Origin: Bacillota bacterium
Lineage (GTDB): Bacteria; Bacillota; Clostridia; Oscillospirales; Acutalibacteraceae
NCBI GenBank assembly: GCA_023410445.1
Contig: JAEYPT010000008.1
Span: 310,001 to 374,000 of the forward strand
Length of the DNA stretch: 64,000 nt
Direction of reading: 5' to 3'
Part shown: positions 51,355-60,086 of the stretch, piece after piece
Layout: each line of letters starts with the position of its first letter
How positions within the stretch are numbered: position 1 is the stretch's first letter
The notes under the pieces: model-generated
Databases searched by the model: none
Seen by the model: only the letters and a program-made list of their open reading frames with translations
Told to the model about the DNA's origin: nothing
Made by a program: the position numbers and the translations under genes

Positions 51355-53871
51355 ATGACAAAACCGGAAAACACTTCTCTCACAAAAGGCCTGACTTCGG
51401 AACAGGCCCGGAAGCTGCAGGAAAAATTCGGCAGGAACGAACTGACCCCTCAAAAAAAGCAAAGCTTTCTTCGCAAAGTACTGCACACGATCAGTGAACC
51501 CATGTTTCTTCTTCTGCTGATCGCCGCCACCATCTATTTCTTTTTAGGGGAACCCCGCGACGGGGCGATTATGCTGATTTTTGTTGTCGGCATCATCAGC
51601 ATTGATATTGTTCAAGAATGGAAAACCGATCAGACGCTGAATGCGCTGAAAGATTTGTCGGCGCCTCATGTGCAGGTCATTCGCGACGGCAGACAGCAGA
51701 CGATTGAAAGCGCCGATCTGGTTCCGGGCGACCTCATGATGATTGAGGAAGGCGTTAAAATTCCAGCCGACGGAATCATTCTGGAAGCAAACGATCTTTG
51801 TGTTGACGAATCGTCGCTCACCGGGGAAGCCGAGGGCGTCTGGAAGGTAACGGCAGACAAAGCGGAACCAAGTTCGGATTACTGGCGCAAGGATGCCTGC
51901 TACGCAGGGACGCTTGTGACTCAGGGCAGCGCGGTCGTGCAAGTCGATAAGATCGGAGCCGCCACGGAATACGGCAAAATCGGGGCAAATGTTGCATCGG
52001 CTCCGGAAAGCCCTACCCCGCTGCAAAAGCAGACCGGCAACCTTGTGAAAACATGTTCCATCATTGCGGCGGTTCTGTTTGCACTGGTCTGTGTCTTTAC
52101 GTATTTCGACCTGCCTGACCATGCATTTGGCCCGCGGATCGTGGAAAGCATTCTGTCCGGAATCACGCTGGCCATGGCAATGATCCCGGAAGAGTTTCCC
52201 GTCATTCTTACGGTTTTCCTTTCCATGGGGGCGTGGCGGCTGGCAAAAAGGCAGTCTCTTGTCCGGAAACTGCCTTCTGTGGAGACGCTGGGCGCCGTAT
52301 CCGTTTTGTGCGTGGATAAAACCGGAACGATCACGATAAACCAAATGTCGGTTCAGGACATCTGGTCACCGACCGGTGAAACCGACGCCTTAGTTGAAAC
52401 CATGGGGCTTGCCTGTGAAACAAACGCCTACGATCCCATGGAAAAAGCCATGATTGCCTTCTGTGAAGAAAGTGGAATCGGCACGGATCACCTGTTCGGC
52501 GGATCTCTCATCACCGAATATGCGTTTACCAACGAACTGAAAATGATGGGGCACGTCTGGCGGCACGACGGGGAAATCCTGATTGCCGCGAAAGGCTCTC
52601 CGGAGCGAATTCTCACACTCTGTACCCTTTCCGAAGCGGAACGTACACAGTCCGAAAACAAAATTCGGGAACTTTCCTCCCAGGGACTTCGCGTCATTGC
52701 GGTTGGAATCGGGAAACCCACGGATGAAGCTGCAATTCCAGAAACCATCACCGACTGTAAACTGACCCTATGCGGCCTTGTCGGGCTTGCCGACCCTCCG
52801 AGAGAATCGGTAAAAGAAGATATTCGCCGATGCACGAAAGCCGGAATCCGCGTGGTGATGATCACGGGCGATAACGGCATTACGGCGAGTTCCATCGCGA
52901 AGCAGATTGGCATGCCAAACTCCGACCACATCATTACCGGCGACGAACTGAACGGCATGAGCGACGAAGAGCTGCGGGGACGTGTCCGCGATGTCAGCAT
53001 CTTTTCCCGCGTAATCCCCGAGCACAAAATGCGCATCGTCAAAGCTTTGAAAGACAACGGGGAAATCGTTGCCATGACCGGCGATGGCGTGAACGACGCT
53101 CCGGCGCTGAAATACGCGGATATCGGCATCGCAATGGGCAAACGAGGCTCTGAGGTTTCGCGCGAAGCCGCCGACCTGATTTTAATGGATGACAACTTTT
53201 CCACGATCGTGGATACGGTTCGGGACGGCAGACGGATCTATGACAACATCCGAAAAGCGGTGGGCTATGTATTCACCATTCATATTCCGATTGCCTTTTC
53301 TGCTCTTCTCGCGCCGTTTCTCGGAATCAGCCCTGCCTGCCTGTTCCTGCTTCCGCTCCACGTTGTTTTACTGGAACTGATTATCGACCCAACCTGCTCC
53401 ATCGTTTTAGAGCGTCAGCCCGCTGAGCGGAACATCATGGAACGTAATCCGCGCGACCCCAAGGAAAAGATACTGACGCGCGGAATCCTTTTGAAAAGCG
53501 TTGCGCAGGGGCTTGCCGTATTCGCCGCTTCGTTTGGCACCTATTTTGCCTTCCTGCAGCAAAGCCCGGAAAACGCTTCCCTTGCAAGGACCATGGGGCT
53601 TTCCATCCTTGTACTCGCCAACCTGTTCCTCGTTTTGGTGAACAGTTCGAACTGCGATTTTATGTTTCAATCCGTCCGGCGTCTGGCAAAGGATAAAGTC
53701 CTGTGGGCTATTTTATTCGGTACGATAGTTGGGCTGCTGATCATTCTTTATTCCCCGCTTAACGGCATTCTGAAGCTGGCACCGCTTACCGTTGGCCAAT
53801 TTCTTCTGGTTATAGGCATTTCCGCCGTTTCCGTTTTGTGGTATGAAATTGTCAAGTGGCTGAAACGCTGA
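51355..53871 (+). CDS. Cation-transporting P-type ATPase (P2 calcium/sodium-like)
   Basis: 838 residues. TGE in the actuator domain is at 156-158, the phosphorylated Asp321 lies in CVDKTGT, the hinge is TGDGVNDAPALKYADIGIAM. The fourth membrane helix has MIPEEFPVILTVFLSMGAWR, the PEEFP variant of the ion-binding PEGLP motif of calcium pumps. About ten membrane segments. It most resembles P2-type ATPases for calcium, sodium or manganese, but the ion cannot be fixed. Preceded by an unusual structured leader. Confidence 0.88.
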   Translation: MTKPENTSLTKGLTSEQARKLQEKFGRNELTPQKKQSFLRKVLHTISEPMFLLLLIAATIYFFLGEPRDGAIMLIFVVGIISIDIVQEWKTDQTLNALKDLSAPHVQVIRDGRQQTIESADLVPGDLMMIEEGVKIPADGIILEANDLCVDESSLTGEAEGVWKVTADKAEPSSDYWRKDACYAGTLVTQGSAVVQVDKIGAATEYGKIGANVASAPESPTPLQKQTGNLVKTCSIIAAVLFALVCVFTYFDLPDHAFGPRIVESILSGITLAMAMIPEEFPVILTVFLSMGAWRLAKRQSLVRKLPSVETLGAVSVLCVDKTGTITINQMSVQDIWSPTGETDALVETMGLACETNAYDPMEKAMIAFCEESGIGTDHLFGGSLITEYAFTNELKMMGHVWRHDGEILIAAKGSPERILTLCTLSEAERTQSENKIRELSSQGLRVIAVGIGKPTDEAAIPETITDCKLTLCGLVGLADPPRESVKEDIRRCTKAGIRVVMITGDNGITASSIAKQIGMPNSDHIITGDELNGMSDEELRGRVRDVSIFSRVIPEHKMRIVKALKDNGEIVAMTGDGVNDAPALKYADIGIAMGKRGSEVSREAADLILMDDNFSTIVDTVRDGRRIYDNIRKAVGYVFTIHIPIAFSALLAPFLGISPACLFLLPLHVVLLELIIDPTCSIVLERQPAERNIMERNPRDPKEKILTRGILLKSVAQGLAVFAASFGTYFAFLQQSPENASLARTMGLSILVLANLFLVLVNSSNCDFMFQSVRRLAKDKVLWAILFGTIVGLLIILYSPLNGILKLAPLTVGQFLLVIGISAVSVLWYEIVKWLKR

Positions 53872-53900
53872 CCTGGGAGTGGTAAAAAATTGCCGGAATT

Positions 53901-55274
53901 TCAGGACCTTATGGGACCGCTCCTGCCGCGTTTCCACAGGAAATACGCCAAGGTAACCAAGGCGCTGATCATGGCAGCGGTATAAAAGCCGATTCGGAAA
54001 TCTTTGACAAACAGGCTTGACACCGCTAAAACCGCCAGCAGGATTTGCGTAATCATTGCCCCAGCCTTTCCCAAAATCAACGGGGACGAAAAGTCCTCAC
54101 TCTTGTTTCGAAAACGAAGCCAACACCGGTAAATCGTCAGATTGATAGTCCAGTTATAAAAGGTGAAAAACGACGAAGCAGAAATCAAATAATTGAACAA
54201 TTTGGAACTCAGCACAAAAGAAATTGCTACAACCACCAAGGCCAGGATTCCGGTTGCCGCCCATGCGTTGCGCATAAAGCCGTTGGCGGTTGCTCTGCCG
54301 AAAGAAGCAGGAGCCTCTTTCGCTTCCGCTAAGGAAGACAGAACTTGCATGCTGCCGAAATAGCTGCCGATCATAACGGAGAGCGCCGCGACGAAAATCA
54401 CCGCGTTCATAAAGGAAGATGCCCATCCAAAGCCCATGCGCCCAAAGGCCTGAACCATGGGCGAAAGTTTCGTGTCCACCGAATTCCATTTGATGATGCA
54501 AACAATTAAAAAAGTAGCAACGGTATAGACCAGAACGGTCCCCGCCGTCATGATGACGGTTGCTTTGGGAATATCCTTTTTCGGTTGATTCACTTTTGAG
54601 GTGGCCATGGCGACCGTGCTGACGCCCGTATAGGTGAAGATTACAACCAGCATGGATTGAAGGAACCCCGAAATACCCATTGGAAAAACAGTTCGCAGAT
54701 CATGAAACGGATACGACTTTTCCGCCGCGCCGTTCAGCGCAAGGAAGCGCACTCCGACAACGATAAAAAACAGCACCGCCAGAATTTTGACCAAAGCCAT
54801 TCCGGACTCCACCAGACCAAAATTTTCGGTGTTCAGCCGGTTGACAGCAATTACCAAAACAATGACAAGGCAGGAAAGCGGAGCCAGAGGGACCCCTGGG
54901 AACCAGTAACGCAAAAAAATTCCGGCTGCCACCGCTTCGGAGCCAATTCCCAGAATACTGGACCAAAACAGAGTCCAGCCGGTCAGAAATCCGAAATACT
55001 GCCCCAGAAACTGTTCGGCGTAAACTTTGAAGGAGCCTGTAACCGGCCGGTTGACGCTCACGCTGGTAATCGCGCCCAGCACCTGCGAAAAGAGAAAGCC
55101 GCACAGTAAAAACGCAAGTACAACGGACGGCCCCGTCTGCTGGATAGAAATTGCGCTTCCAAGAAAGAAACCGGAGCCGATAATGCTGCCGATCCCCAAT
55201 CCTGCAAGGCTGTAGGCAGTCAGCTTTTTTTGCGGTTCCGATTGCTTTTTCCCGCTGTTTTTGATACTTTGCAT
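53901..55274 (-). CDS. APC-family amino-acid permease
   Basis: 457 residues and 12 hydrophobic segments. The first helix holds the substrate-binding GIGSIIGSGFFLGSA motif of the amino-acid transporter family (GABA permease/ProY-like). SVNRPVTGSFKVYAEQFLGQ and ALSVMIGSYFGSMQVLSSLA are also typical. Convergent with the P-type ATPase, only 29 bp apart. A palindrome lies upstream. Substrate unknown. Confidence 0.85.
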   Translation of the reverse strand: MQSIKNSGKKQSEPQKKLTAYSLAGLGIGSIIGSGFFLGSAISIQQTGPSVVLAFLLCGFLFSQVLGAITSVSVNRPVTGSFKVYAEQFLGQYFGFLTGWTLFWSSILGIGSEAVAAGIFLRYWFPGVPLAPLSCLVIVLVIAVNRLNTENFGLVESGMALVKILAVLFFIVVGVRFLALNGAAEKSYPFHDLRTVFPMGISGFLQSMLVVIFTYTGVSTVAMATSKVNQPKKDIPKATVIMTAGTVLVYTVATFLIVCIIKWNSVDTKLSPMVQAFGRMGFGWASSFMNAVIFVAALSVMIGSYFGSMQVLSSLAEAKEAPASFGRATANGFMRNAWAATGILALVVVAISFVLSSKLFNYLISASSFFTFYNWTINLTIYRCWLRFRNKSEDFSSPLILGKAGAMITQILLAVLAVSSLFVKDFRIGFYTAAMISALVTLAYFLWKRGRSGPIRS

Positions 55275-55335
55275 GTTTCAGGTCCTCGTGTTCTGTTTCG
55301 GTATTCCTTGCATTTAAGACTTTTGTTCTAATATG

Positions 55336-55349
55336 CCCTTTGCAAAGGG
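55336..55349 (-). promoter_or_regulatory. 14-bp palindrome upstream of the permease
   Basis: CCCTTTGCAAAGGG is perfectly palindromic and falls within the likely promoter region of the amino-acid permease. No regulator gene is adjacent. Confidence 0.35.
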
Positions 55350-55399
55350 ATTTATTGATTCGTGCGGGTTACCGAACCCAACATCCGTAAGGGTATGAA

Positions 55400-55425
55400 A
55401 AAGGGCGGCCGCTTGGCCGCCCTTT
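55400..55425 (-). terminator. Terminator after the HAD-like gene
   Basis: AAAGGGCGGCC and GGCCGCCCTTT form a strong stem around a four-base loop; minus-strand product ends in TTTTT. Confidence 0.82.
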
Positions 55426-55431
55426 GCTGTT

Positions 55432-55935
55432 TTATATTTGATTTGCGCTTATCGATTCTTCCGCTCCTAAATCCGGAACGGAAAGCGGTAAGTGATCAAT
55501 TCCCCTGAACTCTTTTACAACAATGGATTTTATGGAAGTTCGGATGGAGGGCGCAACATGAGTGATGCACATTTGCCAACTGCCACCGATGCTTCTGCAG
55601 TCATCCTCAATCAGAATGTCGGGTCTTACTTCTTCGATTATATCTTTATATTTCTGTTTTTCTTCCCGATAGTAAAGTTTTGACCCGGCAAACCGGTAAC
55701 GCCTCAGTAAGTGGGCAATATCCTCGGCCTGTTTTCCCTTTCGGGAGGTGCAATAGAGAATTTCGGCATTTTGCCTGCGCCAGTTTTCAATGATGGAAAC
55801 CGCGTTGCCGATGGGGATATAGGTTCGGTGATTGTAGAGGGAAAACGGCGATTTCGGCTTTAAAATAGTCCCTTCCGCAAAAATCATGATTTTCACCTTG
55901 GAAGGCTGAGAAACCGGCAACGCAATGTAAGGCAA
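55432..55935 (-). CDS. HAD-like conserved hypothetical protein with degenerate active site
   Basis: 167 residues. The order of motifs is that of HAD phosphatases: MIFAEGTIL where DxDGT is expected, YCTSRKGKQ as motif II, and PDILIEDDCRSIGG as motif IV. The first catalytic Asp is missing and the second is Glu, so ordinary phosphatase chemistry is unlikely. The second half (GSWQMCITHVAPSIRTSI) is strongly patterned, suggesting a conserved function I cannot name. A TTG start at 55935 is chosen for GGGAGGA 7 nt upstream. Confidence 0.6.
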   Translation of the reverse strand: MPYIALPVSQPSKVKIMIFAEGTILKPKSPFSLYNHRTYIPIGNAVSIIENWRRQNAEILYCTSRKGKQAEDIAHLLRRYRFAGSKLYYREEKQKYKDIIEEVRPDILIEDDCRSIGGSWQMCITHVAPSIRTSIKSIVVKEFRGIDHLPLSVPDLGAEESISANQI

Positions 55936-55999
55936 AGCCGCTTCCTCCCTACATAAATTCAAGTTTAGCCACCGGGCAAGCGGTGTAGCGAGTGGGAAA

Positions 56000-57178
56000 T
56001 CAGTTCTTCCGGATTTGGTCCCAGACGCCCGCCGTCGGGAAATCGGCTTTTACGCCGAATGCCTGACACACCGTGCTGGCAATTGCAGAAAATCCGGAAA
56101 TGGTTCCCAGGTTGACATTGCTTTTGACCTGCGGCCCGTAAATCAGGAAGGGTACATATTCCCGCGTGTGGTCAGTGGTGCGCGTGTAGGCGGGATCACA
56201 TCCGTGATCGGCCGTAATCATCAGCAAATCGTTTTGCTGCATATTCGGCAGAAATTCCGACAAGAAGCGGTCGAAGTCCGAAGAGGCTGCAGCGTACCCA
56301 TCGATATCGCGGCGGTGTCCGTACAGCATATCGAAGTCCACGAGGTTGACAAAGCAAAGTCCTTCAAAACTGCGCTTCTGCATGTTTAGCGTGATCTCCA
56401 TTCCGTTGGCATTGCTTACCGTACGGTTGGATTCCGTCAATCCCCTGCCGTTAAAAATATCGAAAATTTTGCCGACGCTGATTACTTCTTTGCCGTTTTC
56501 GCTCAAGACATCCAGCATCGTGGTAGAAGTCGGCGACAGGGCGTAATCGTGGCGGTTGGATGTGCGCTGAAAGGTTTCCGGACTGCTCCCGACAAACGGC
56601 CTCGCAATGACACGGCCGACCGCCATATCACCCGTGAGCATTTCCCGTGCAATTTCACAGCAGCGGTAAAGCTCCTTTAATGGGACAACTTCCTCGTTTG
56701 CGGCAATCTGAAAGACGCTGTCGGCGCTCGTATAGACAATCAGCGACCCGGTTTTCATGTGTTCTATGCCGTAATCCGTAAGAACCTGCGTGCCGGAATA
56801 CGGCAGATTGCACAGGCATTTCCGCCCGACCGCTTTTTCATAACTCTGCATAAAATCTTCCGGAAATCCGTTCGGAAACGTGGGCATTGGCTTCGGACTT
56901 ACGGCACCCGCAATTTCCCAATGGCCGATGATGGTATCCTTCCCCATACTCTGTTCCTGCAAACGGGCAAAGCTTCCGACCGGCTCCGTATCCGAAGGCT
57001 TTTCGGTTACGCCGTCAATATGAAACAGACCGAGTTTTTCCAGATTGGGGCAGTGAAATTTTGGGCTTTTTGCGATGCTCGCCAGTGTGTTTACTCCATA
57101 ATCCCCGAAATCAGCCGCGTCAGGGGCTTCGCCGATCCCGTAGCTGTCAAGAACAATCAAAAATGTGCGCTGAATCAT
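56000..57178 (-). CDS. deoB: Phosphopentomutase
   Basis: 392 residues of the alkaline-phosphatase-like metalloenzyme fold. FLIVLDSYGIGEAPDA starts the metal site, GKDTIIGHWEIAG and TADHGCDPAYTRTTDHTREY carry further ligands, and LVDFDMLYGHRRDIDGY is specific to DeoB. It interconverts ribose-1-phosphate and ribose-5-phosphate for nucleoside use. ATG at 57178 with GAGAGGA upstream. Alone here; no deoC or purine phosphorylase is adjacent. Confidence 0.95.
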   Translation of the reverse strand: MIQRTFLIVLDSYGIGEAPDAADFGDYGVNTLASIAKSPKFHCPNLEKLGLFHIDGVTEKPSDTEPVGSFARLQEQSMGKDTIIGHWEIAGAVSPKPMPTFPNGFPEDFMQSYEKAVGRKCLCNLPYSGTQVLTDYGIEHMKTGSLIVYTSADSVFQIAANEEVVPLKELYRCCEIAREMLTGDMAVGRVIARPFVGSSPETFQRTSNRHDYALSPTSTTMLDVLSENGKEVISVGKIFDIFNGRGLTESNRTVSNANGMEITLNMQKRSFEGLCFVNLVDFDMLYGHRRDIDGYAAASSDFDRFLSEFLPNMQQNDLLMITADHGCDPAYTRTTDHTREYVPFLIYGPQVKSNVNLGTISGFSAIASTVCQAFGVKADFPTAGVWDQIRKN

Positions 57179-57223
57179 AATTTTCAATCCTCTCTGAAAC
57201 AATTCAAGAAACTATTTTATCTT

Positions 57224-57547
57224 CTAATGGTGCGCTTTACCCCATTCACACATGGAAAGGACCAACGGAATCAGGCTTTTCCCCTTCTCTGTTAAGGAGT
57301 ATTCCACCTTTGGGGGAACCTGAGGGTATTCGTTTCGTACGATAATCTGCTCGTTTTCCAGCTCATCAAGCTGAGAACTCAGCATTTTGTGGGTAATCCC
57401 GTCAATATTCCGTTTGAGGGCATTGTATCGGACGGTTCCGAGGCAGGTCAGCACGTAAATAATCTTCAGCCTCCATTTTCCGCTGAGGACGGAAAGCGTA
57501 TACTCAAACGGTTCCTTATTGGTTACAAGACAAATCTTCTCCGGCAT
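57224..57547 (-). CDS. HxlR-family transcriptional regulator
   Basis: 107 residues. VLSGKWRLKIIYVLTCLGTV, NIDGITHKMLSSQLDELEN and VEYSLTEKGKSLIPLVL form the HxlR winged helix. Cys6 (MPEKIC) is where redox-sensing HxlR proteins such as YodB place their sensor cysteine, so it may answer to electrophiles or disulfide stress. AAAAGGAG precedes the ATG at 57547. Divergent from an amidohydrolase gene that it probably controls. Confidence 0.86.
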   Translation of the reverse strand: MPEKICLVTNKEPFEYTLSVLSGKWRLKIIYVLTCLGTVRYNALKRNIDGITHKMLSSQLDELENEQIIVRNEYPQVPPKVEYSLTEKGKSLIPLVLSMCEWGKAHH

Positions 57548-57569
57548 CGGCAACGCTCTCCTTTTCGTT

Positions 57570-57621
57570 AGTATATTACAAAAAAGTGCATACTTTCTTT
57601 TTCTGCCCATTTTATTATAAT
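57570..57621. promoter_or_regulatory. HxlR-type operator and -10 box in the divergent region
   Basis: AGTAT (57570-57574) and ATACT (57590-57594) form an inverted repeat. A TATAAT box (57616-57621) lies in front of the amidohydrolase gene but has no good -35. Confidence 0.5.
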
Positions 57622-57665
57622 GGAAACCGCAATCAATATCAATAACTAAAAAGGAGCACAGGCTT

Positions 57666-58454
57666 ATGATGATCGACGGACATTCTCATCTTACGTTTCC
57701 GGTAGAGGAACACCTCCGAACGATGGATCGGGCGGGTTTTGATAAAACCGTGCTGTTTTCCACCACGTTTCATCCAGAAGAGGCCCGAAATGCAAAGGAA
57801 GCGAAGGCCTCCATGCAGTATCTCAGCGATCTGCTGTCCGGGAAGAAAGGGTCCATGGTTGAGGCTCGAAAAAAGGCCGTTGCGGATCTGGCGGAAGTGG
57901 TTCGGAAATACCCGGACCGGTATATCGGGTTCGGAGCCGTTCCTGCAGGTCTTGATCGGAATTCCACCAAGCAGTATATCGAAGAAAACATTCAAAAAAA
58001 TCATCTGGCAGGAATGGGAGAATTCACGCTGGGCAGCAATCAGGCACATCTTTTGGAGCCCATATTGGAGGCCTCGGAGGAATTTCACAATCTGCCGGTA
58101 TGGATTCACGCATTTTTTCCATTTACCCTTCAGGACATCCGGGATACGGCAGAGCTTGCAAAAAAACATCCGCGCACCCCGGTTATTCTGGGGCACCTCG
58201 GCGGCGAGAACTGGATGGATGCAATGGACCTTGTCGGGGAAATCCCGAACCTCTACCTTGACACCTCGGCCTATTATTCCACCTTTGTTTTGGGCATTGT
58301 CATCAACGAATTGCCCCAGAAATGCATTTTCGGGGTCGACCGGCCTTTCGGGGACCTTGAGCTCTCCAGAGATGCAATCCTGAAGCTTGCGAAAACGCCC
58401 GCCGTATCAGATGCCGTTCTTGGGGAAAACATGGCGCGGTTACTCAACCTGTAA
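57666..58454 (+). CDS. Amidohydrolase-family TIM-barrel protein
   Basis: 262 residues. IDGHSHL is the first metal-ligand motif (HxH), MGEFTL supplies a likely acid, VWIHAFFPF and ILGHLGGENW carry more His ligands, and FGVDRPFGD the last Asp. It resembles the ACMSD/aminocarboxymuconate-semialdehyde decarboxylase and other amidohydrolase relatives. Chemistry (hydrolysis or decarboxylation) is uncertain. Divergent from the HxlR gene and followed by a hydrolase gene. Confidence 0.78.
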   Translation: MMIDGHSHLTFPVEEHLRTMDRAGFDKTVLFSTTFHPEEARNAKEAKASMQYLSDLLSGKKGSMVEARKKAVADLAEVVRKYPDRYIGFGAVPAGLDRNSTKQYIEENIQKNHLAGMGEFTLGSNQAHLLEPILEASEEFHNLPVWIHAFFPFTLQDIRDTAELAKKHPRTPVILGHLGGENWMDAMDLVGEIPNLYLDTSAYYSTFVLGIVINELPQKCIFGVDRPFGDLELSRDAILKLAKTPAVSDAVLGENMARLLNL

Positions 58455-58535
58455 TCGCTTTTTTCGAATTCGCTCTTTCAAAAATCTCTCGGCGGGTCTA
58501 TAATCGGATTAATTCAGCAGAGAGAGGGCGCTTCG

Positions 58536-59339
58536 ATGGAAGCTATGGAGCATCTGACGTTTGAGAATCTTGGCTGTACCGTTCATTATTGGTACCGAAA
58601 AGGCTCCGAAAATAAATGGGTATTCTTTTTTCACGGGGCGGGCGTGGATCACGCCATGTTTGAAGCTCAGTACGGGTTGTTTGATGAGACCTATCACATT
58701 CTTACGTGGGATGCCCGCGGGCACGGTCTCTCCAAACTGGAACCGGGAACAAAGTTCGTGTTCGGCGACATGATCAGCGACTGCAAAAAGCTGTTAGAAC
58801 GATATTCCGTTAAACGGGCAACCCTGATCGGGCAGTCGATGGGTGGAAATCTTGCGCAGGAAATCGCATACCAGTCCCCTGAGCCCGTCGACCGAATGGT
58901 GCTGATCGACTGCGCGAAAAACACGGGAACGCTCACCGGTTCGGAAAAGCTGGCGCTGAAATCCGCCCGCTTTCTGTTTGCTCTCTACCCGTGGAAAACC
59001 CTGATCCGGCAAAGCGCAGAGGCATGCGCAAACACGGAGCATGTACAGAACTATATCTATGACTGCTTTAACAGACTGGATAAACAAACCTTCGTCACCG
59101 TGATACTGAACATGGCCGGAAGCTGCCTGCATGAGGACGCGGCGTATCGGTTCCGCCAGCCGGTGCTGCTGCTTTGCGGCGTAGACGATCGATTGGGCAA
59201 CATCCGAAAGGTTGCAGGGCCCTGGGCGGAAGAGGACCGAAATTGCACGTTACATATGGTGGAACATGCCAGCCACAACTCGAATCAGGACAATCCCGAG
59301 CAGGTGAACCAGTGGATTTCAGAGTTTTTGAAGCTTTAA
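58536..59339 (+). CDS. Alpha/beta hydrolase
   Basis: 267 residues. FFFHGAGVDHAMFE is the oxyanion-hole HG motif, WDARGHGLS follows, the nucleophile is in LIGQSMGGNLAQE, the acid is probably in LLCGVDDRLGN, and the His in EHASHNSNQDN. The usual proline-aldehyde esterase or lactonase-like functions are possible. It starts 81 bp after the amidohydrolase gene, possibly the same transcript. Ends at a bidirectional terminator. Confidence 0.8.
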   Translation: MEAMEHLTFENLGCTVHYWYRKGSENKWVFFFHGAGVDHAMFEAQYGLFDETYHILTWDARGHGLSKLEPGTKFVFGDMISDCKKLLERYSVKRATLIGQSMGGNLAQEIAYQSPEPVDRMVLIDCAKNTGTLTGSEKLALKSARFLFALYPWKTLIRQSAEACANTEHVQNYIYDCFNRLDKQTFVTVILNMAGSCLHEDAAYRFRQPVLLLCGVDDRLGNIRKVAGPWAEEDRNCTLHMVEHASHNSNQDNPEQVNQWISEFLKL

Positions 59340-59396
59340 GGAGCAAAATCATTTTCCTGACGATAATCATATTTGGTAAGCGAATGCTCAACAAGC

Positions 59397-59436
59397 AAAA
59401 ACAGCAGTTAAGGTGTTTCACCCTAACTGCTGTTTT
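59397..59436. terminator. Bidirectional terminator
   Basis: An 18-bp stem, AAAACAGCAGTTAAGGTG with one mismatch, and a three-base loop, between the hydrolase and the methionine transporter operon. Confidence 0.85.
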
Positions 59437-59449
59437 GTTATGCGCTGCT

Positions 59450-60085
59450 TTACGACAGTTTTTCAAACAGGAAATTTCCCAGAAGTTGAACCGCCTGTAC
59501 GAATACAATGAGCACGATACAGGTGACAATGAGGTAATCCATTCGGTACTGCTGGTACCCGTACCGAATGGCAACGTCGCCAAGCCCGCCGGCACCGATG
59601 GCGCCGCCCATTGCCGAGTAGCCAACCAGATTGATAACGGTCAAAGTGATTCCCGCCAGGATGGATGGAATCGCTTCTTTGATGGAAACCCGAAAGATAA
59701 TTTGGGTATCCGATGCGCCGAAGGCTCTTGCCGCTTCAATCACACCGGGGTCGACCGCCCGCAGGGCCGACTCCATAATGCGCGCCACAAACGGAATGGC
59801 GGAAACCGTCAGCGGAACAATTGCCGCGGTTGTTCCGATTGCCCTGCCCGCGACCATTCTGGTGAACGGGATGATGACGATCATCAGAATGATAAAGGGA
59901 AAACTCCGGAACACGTTTACCAGAAAATCCAGCACGCCGTATACGACCCGGTTGGGGCGCAGACCGTCCTTGGCGGTAACCGTCAGAATAATGGCGGGGA
60001 TGAACCCCAGAATGACGGAAAGCAACGTTGAGGCCCCCACCATGATCGCCGTTTCCTGCAATGCAGGAATAATTGTATCTGCCAT
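59450..60085 (-). CDS. metI: Methionine ABC transporter permease
   Basis: 211 residues and five membrane helices. The EAA loop reads EAARAFGASDTQIIFRVSI. SFPFIILMIVIIPFTRMVAG and NLVGYSAMGGAIGAGGLGDV are typical of MetI. It moves methionine with MetN and MetQ. One base after metN, in the T-box operon. Confidence 0.94.
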   Translation of the reverse strand: MADTIIPALQETAIMVGASTLLSVILGFIPAIILTVTAKDGLRPNRVVYGVLDFLVNVFRSFPFIILMIVIIPFTRMVAGRAIGTTAAIVPLTVSAIPFVARIMESALRAVDPGVIEAARAFGASDTQIIFRVSIKEAIPSILAGITLTVINLVGYSAMGGAIGAGGLGDVAIRYGYQQYRMDYLIVTCIVLIVFVQAVQLLGNFLFEKLS

Positions 60086-60086
60086 G

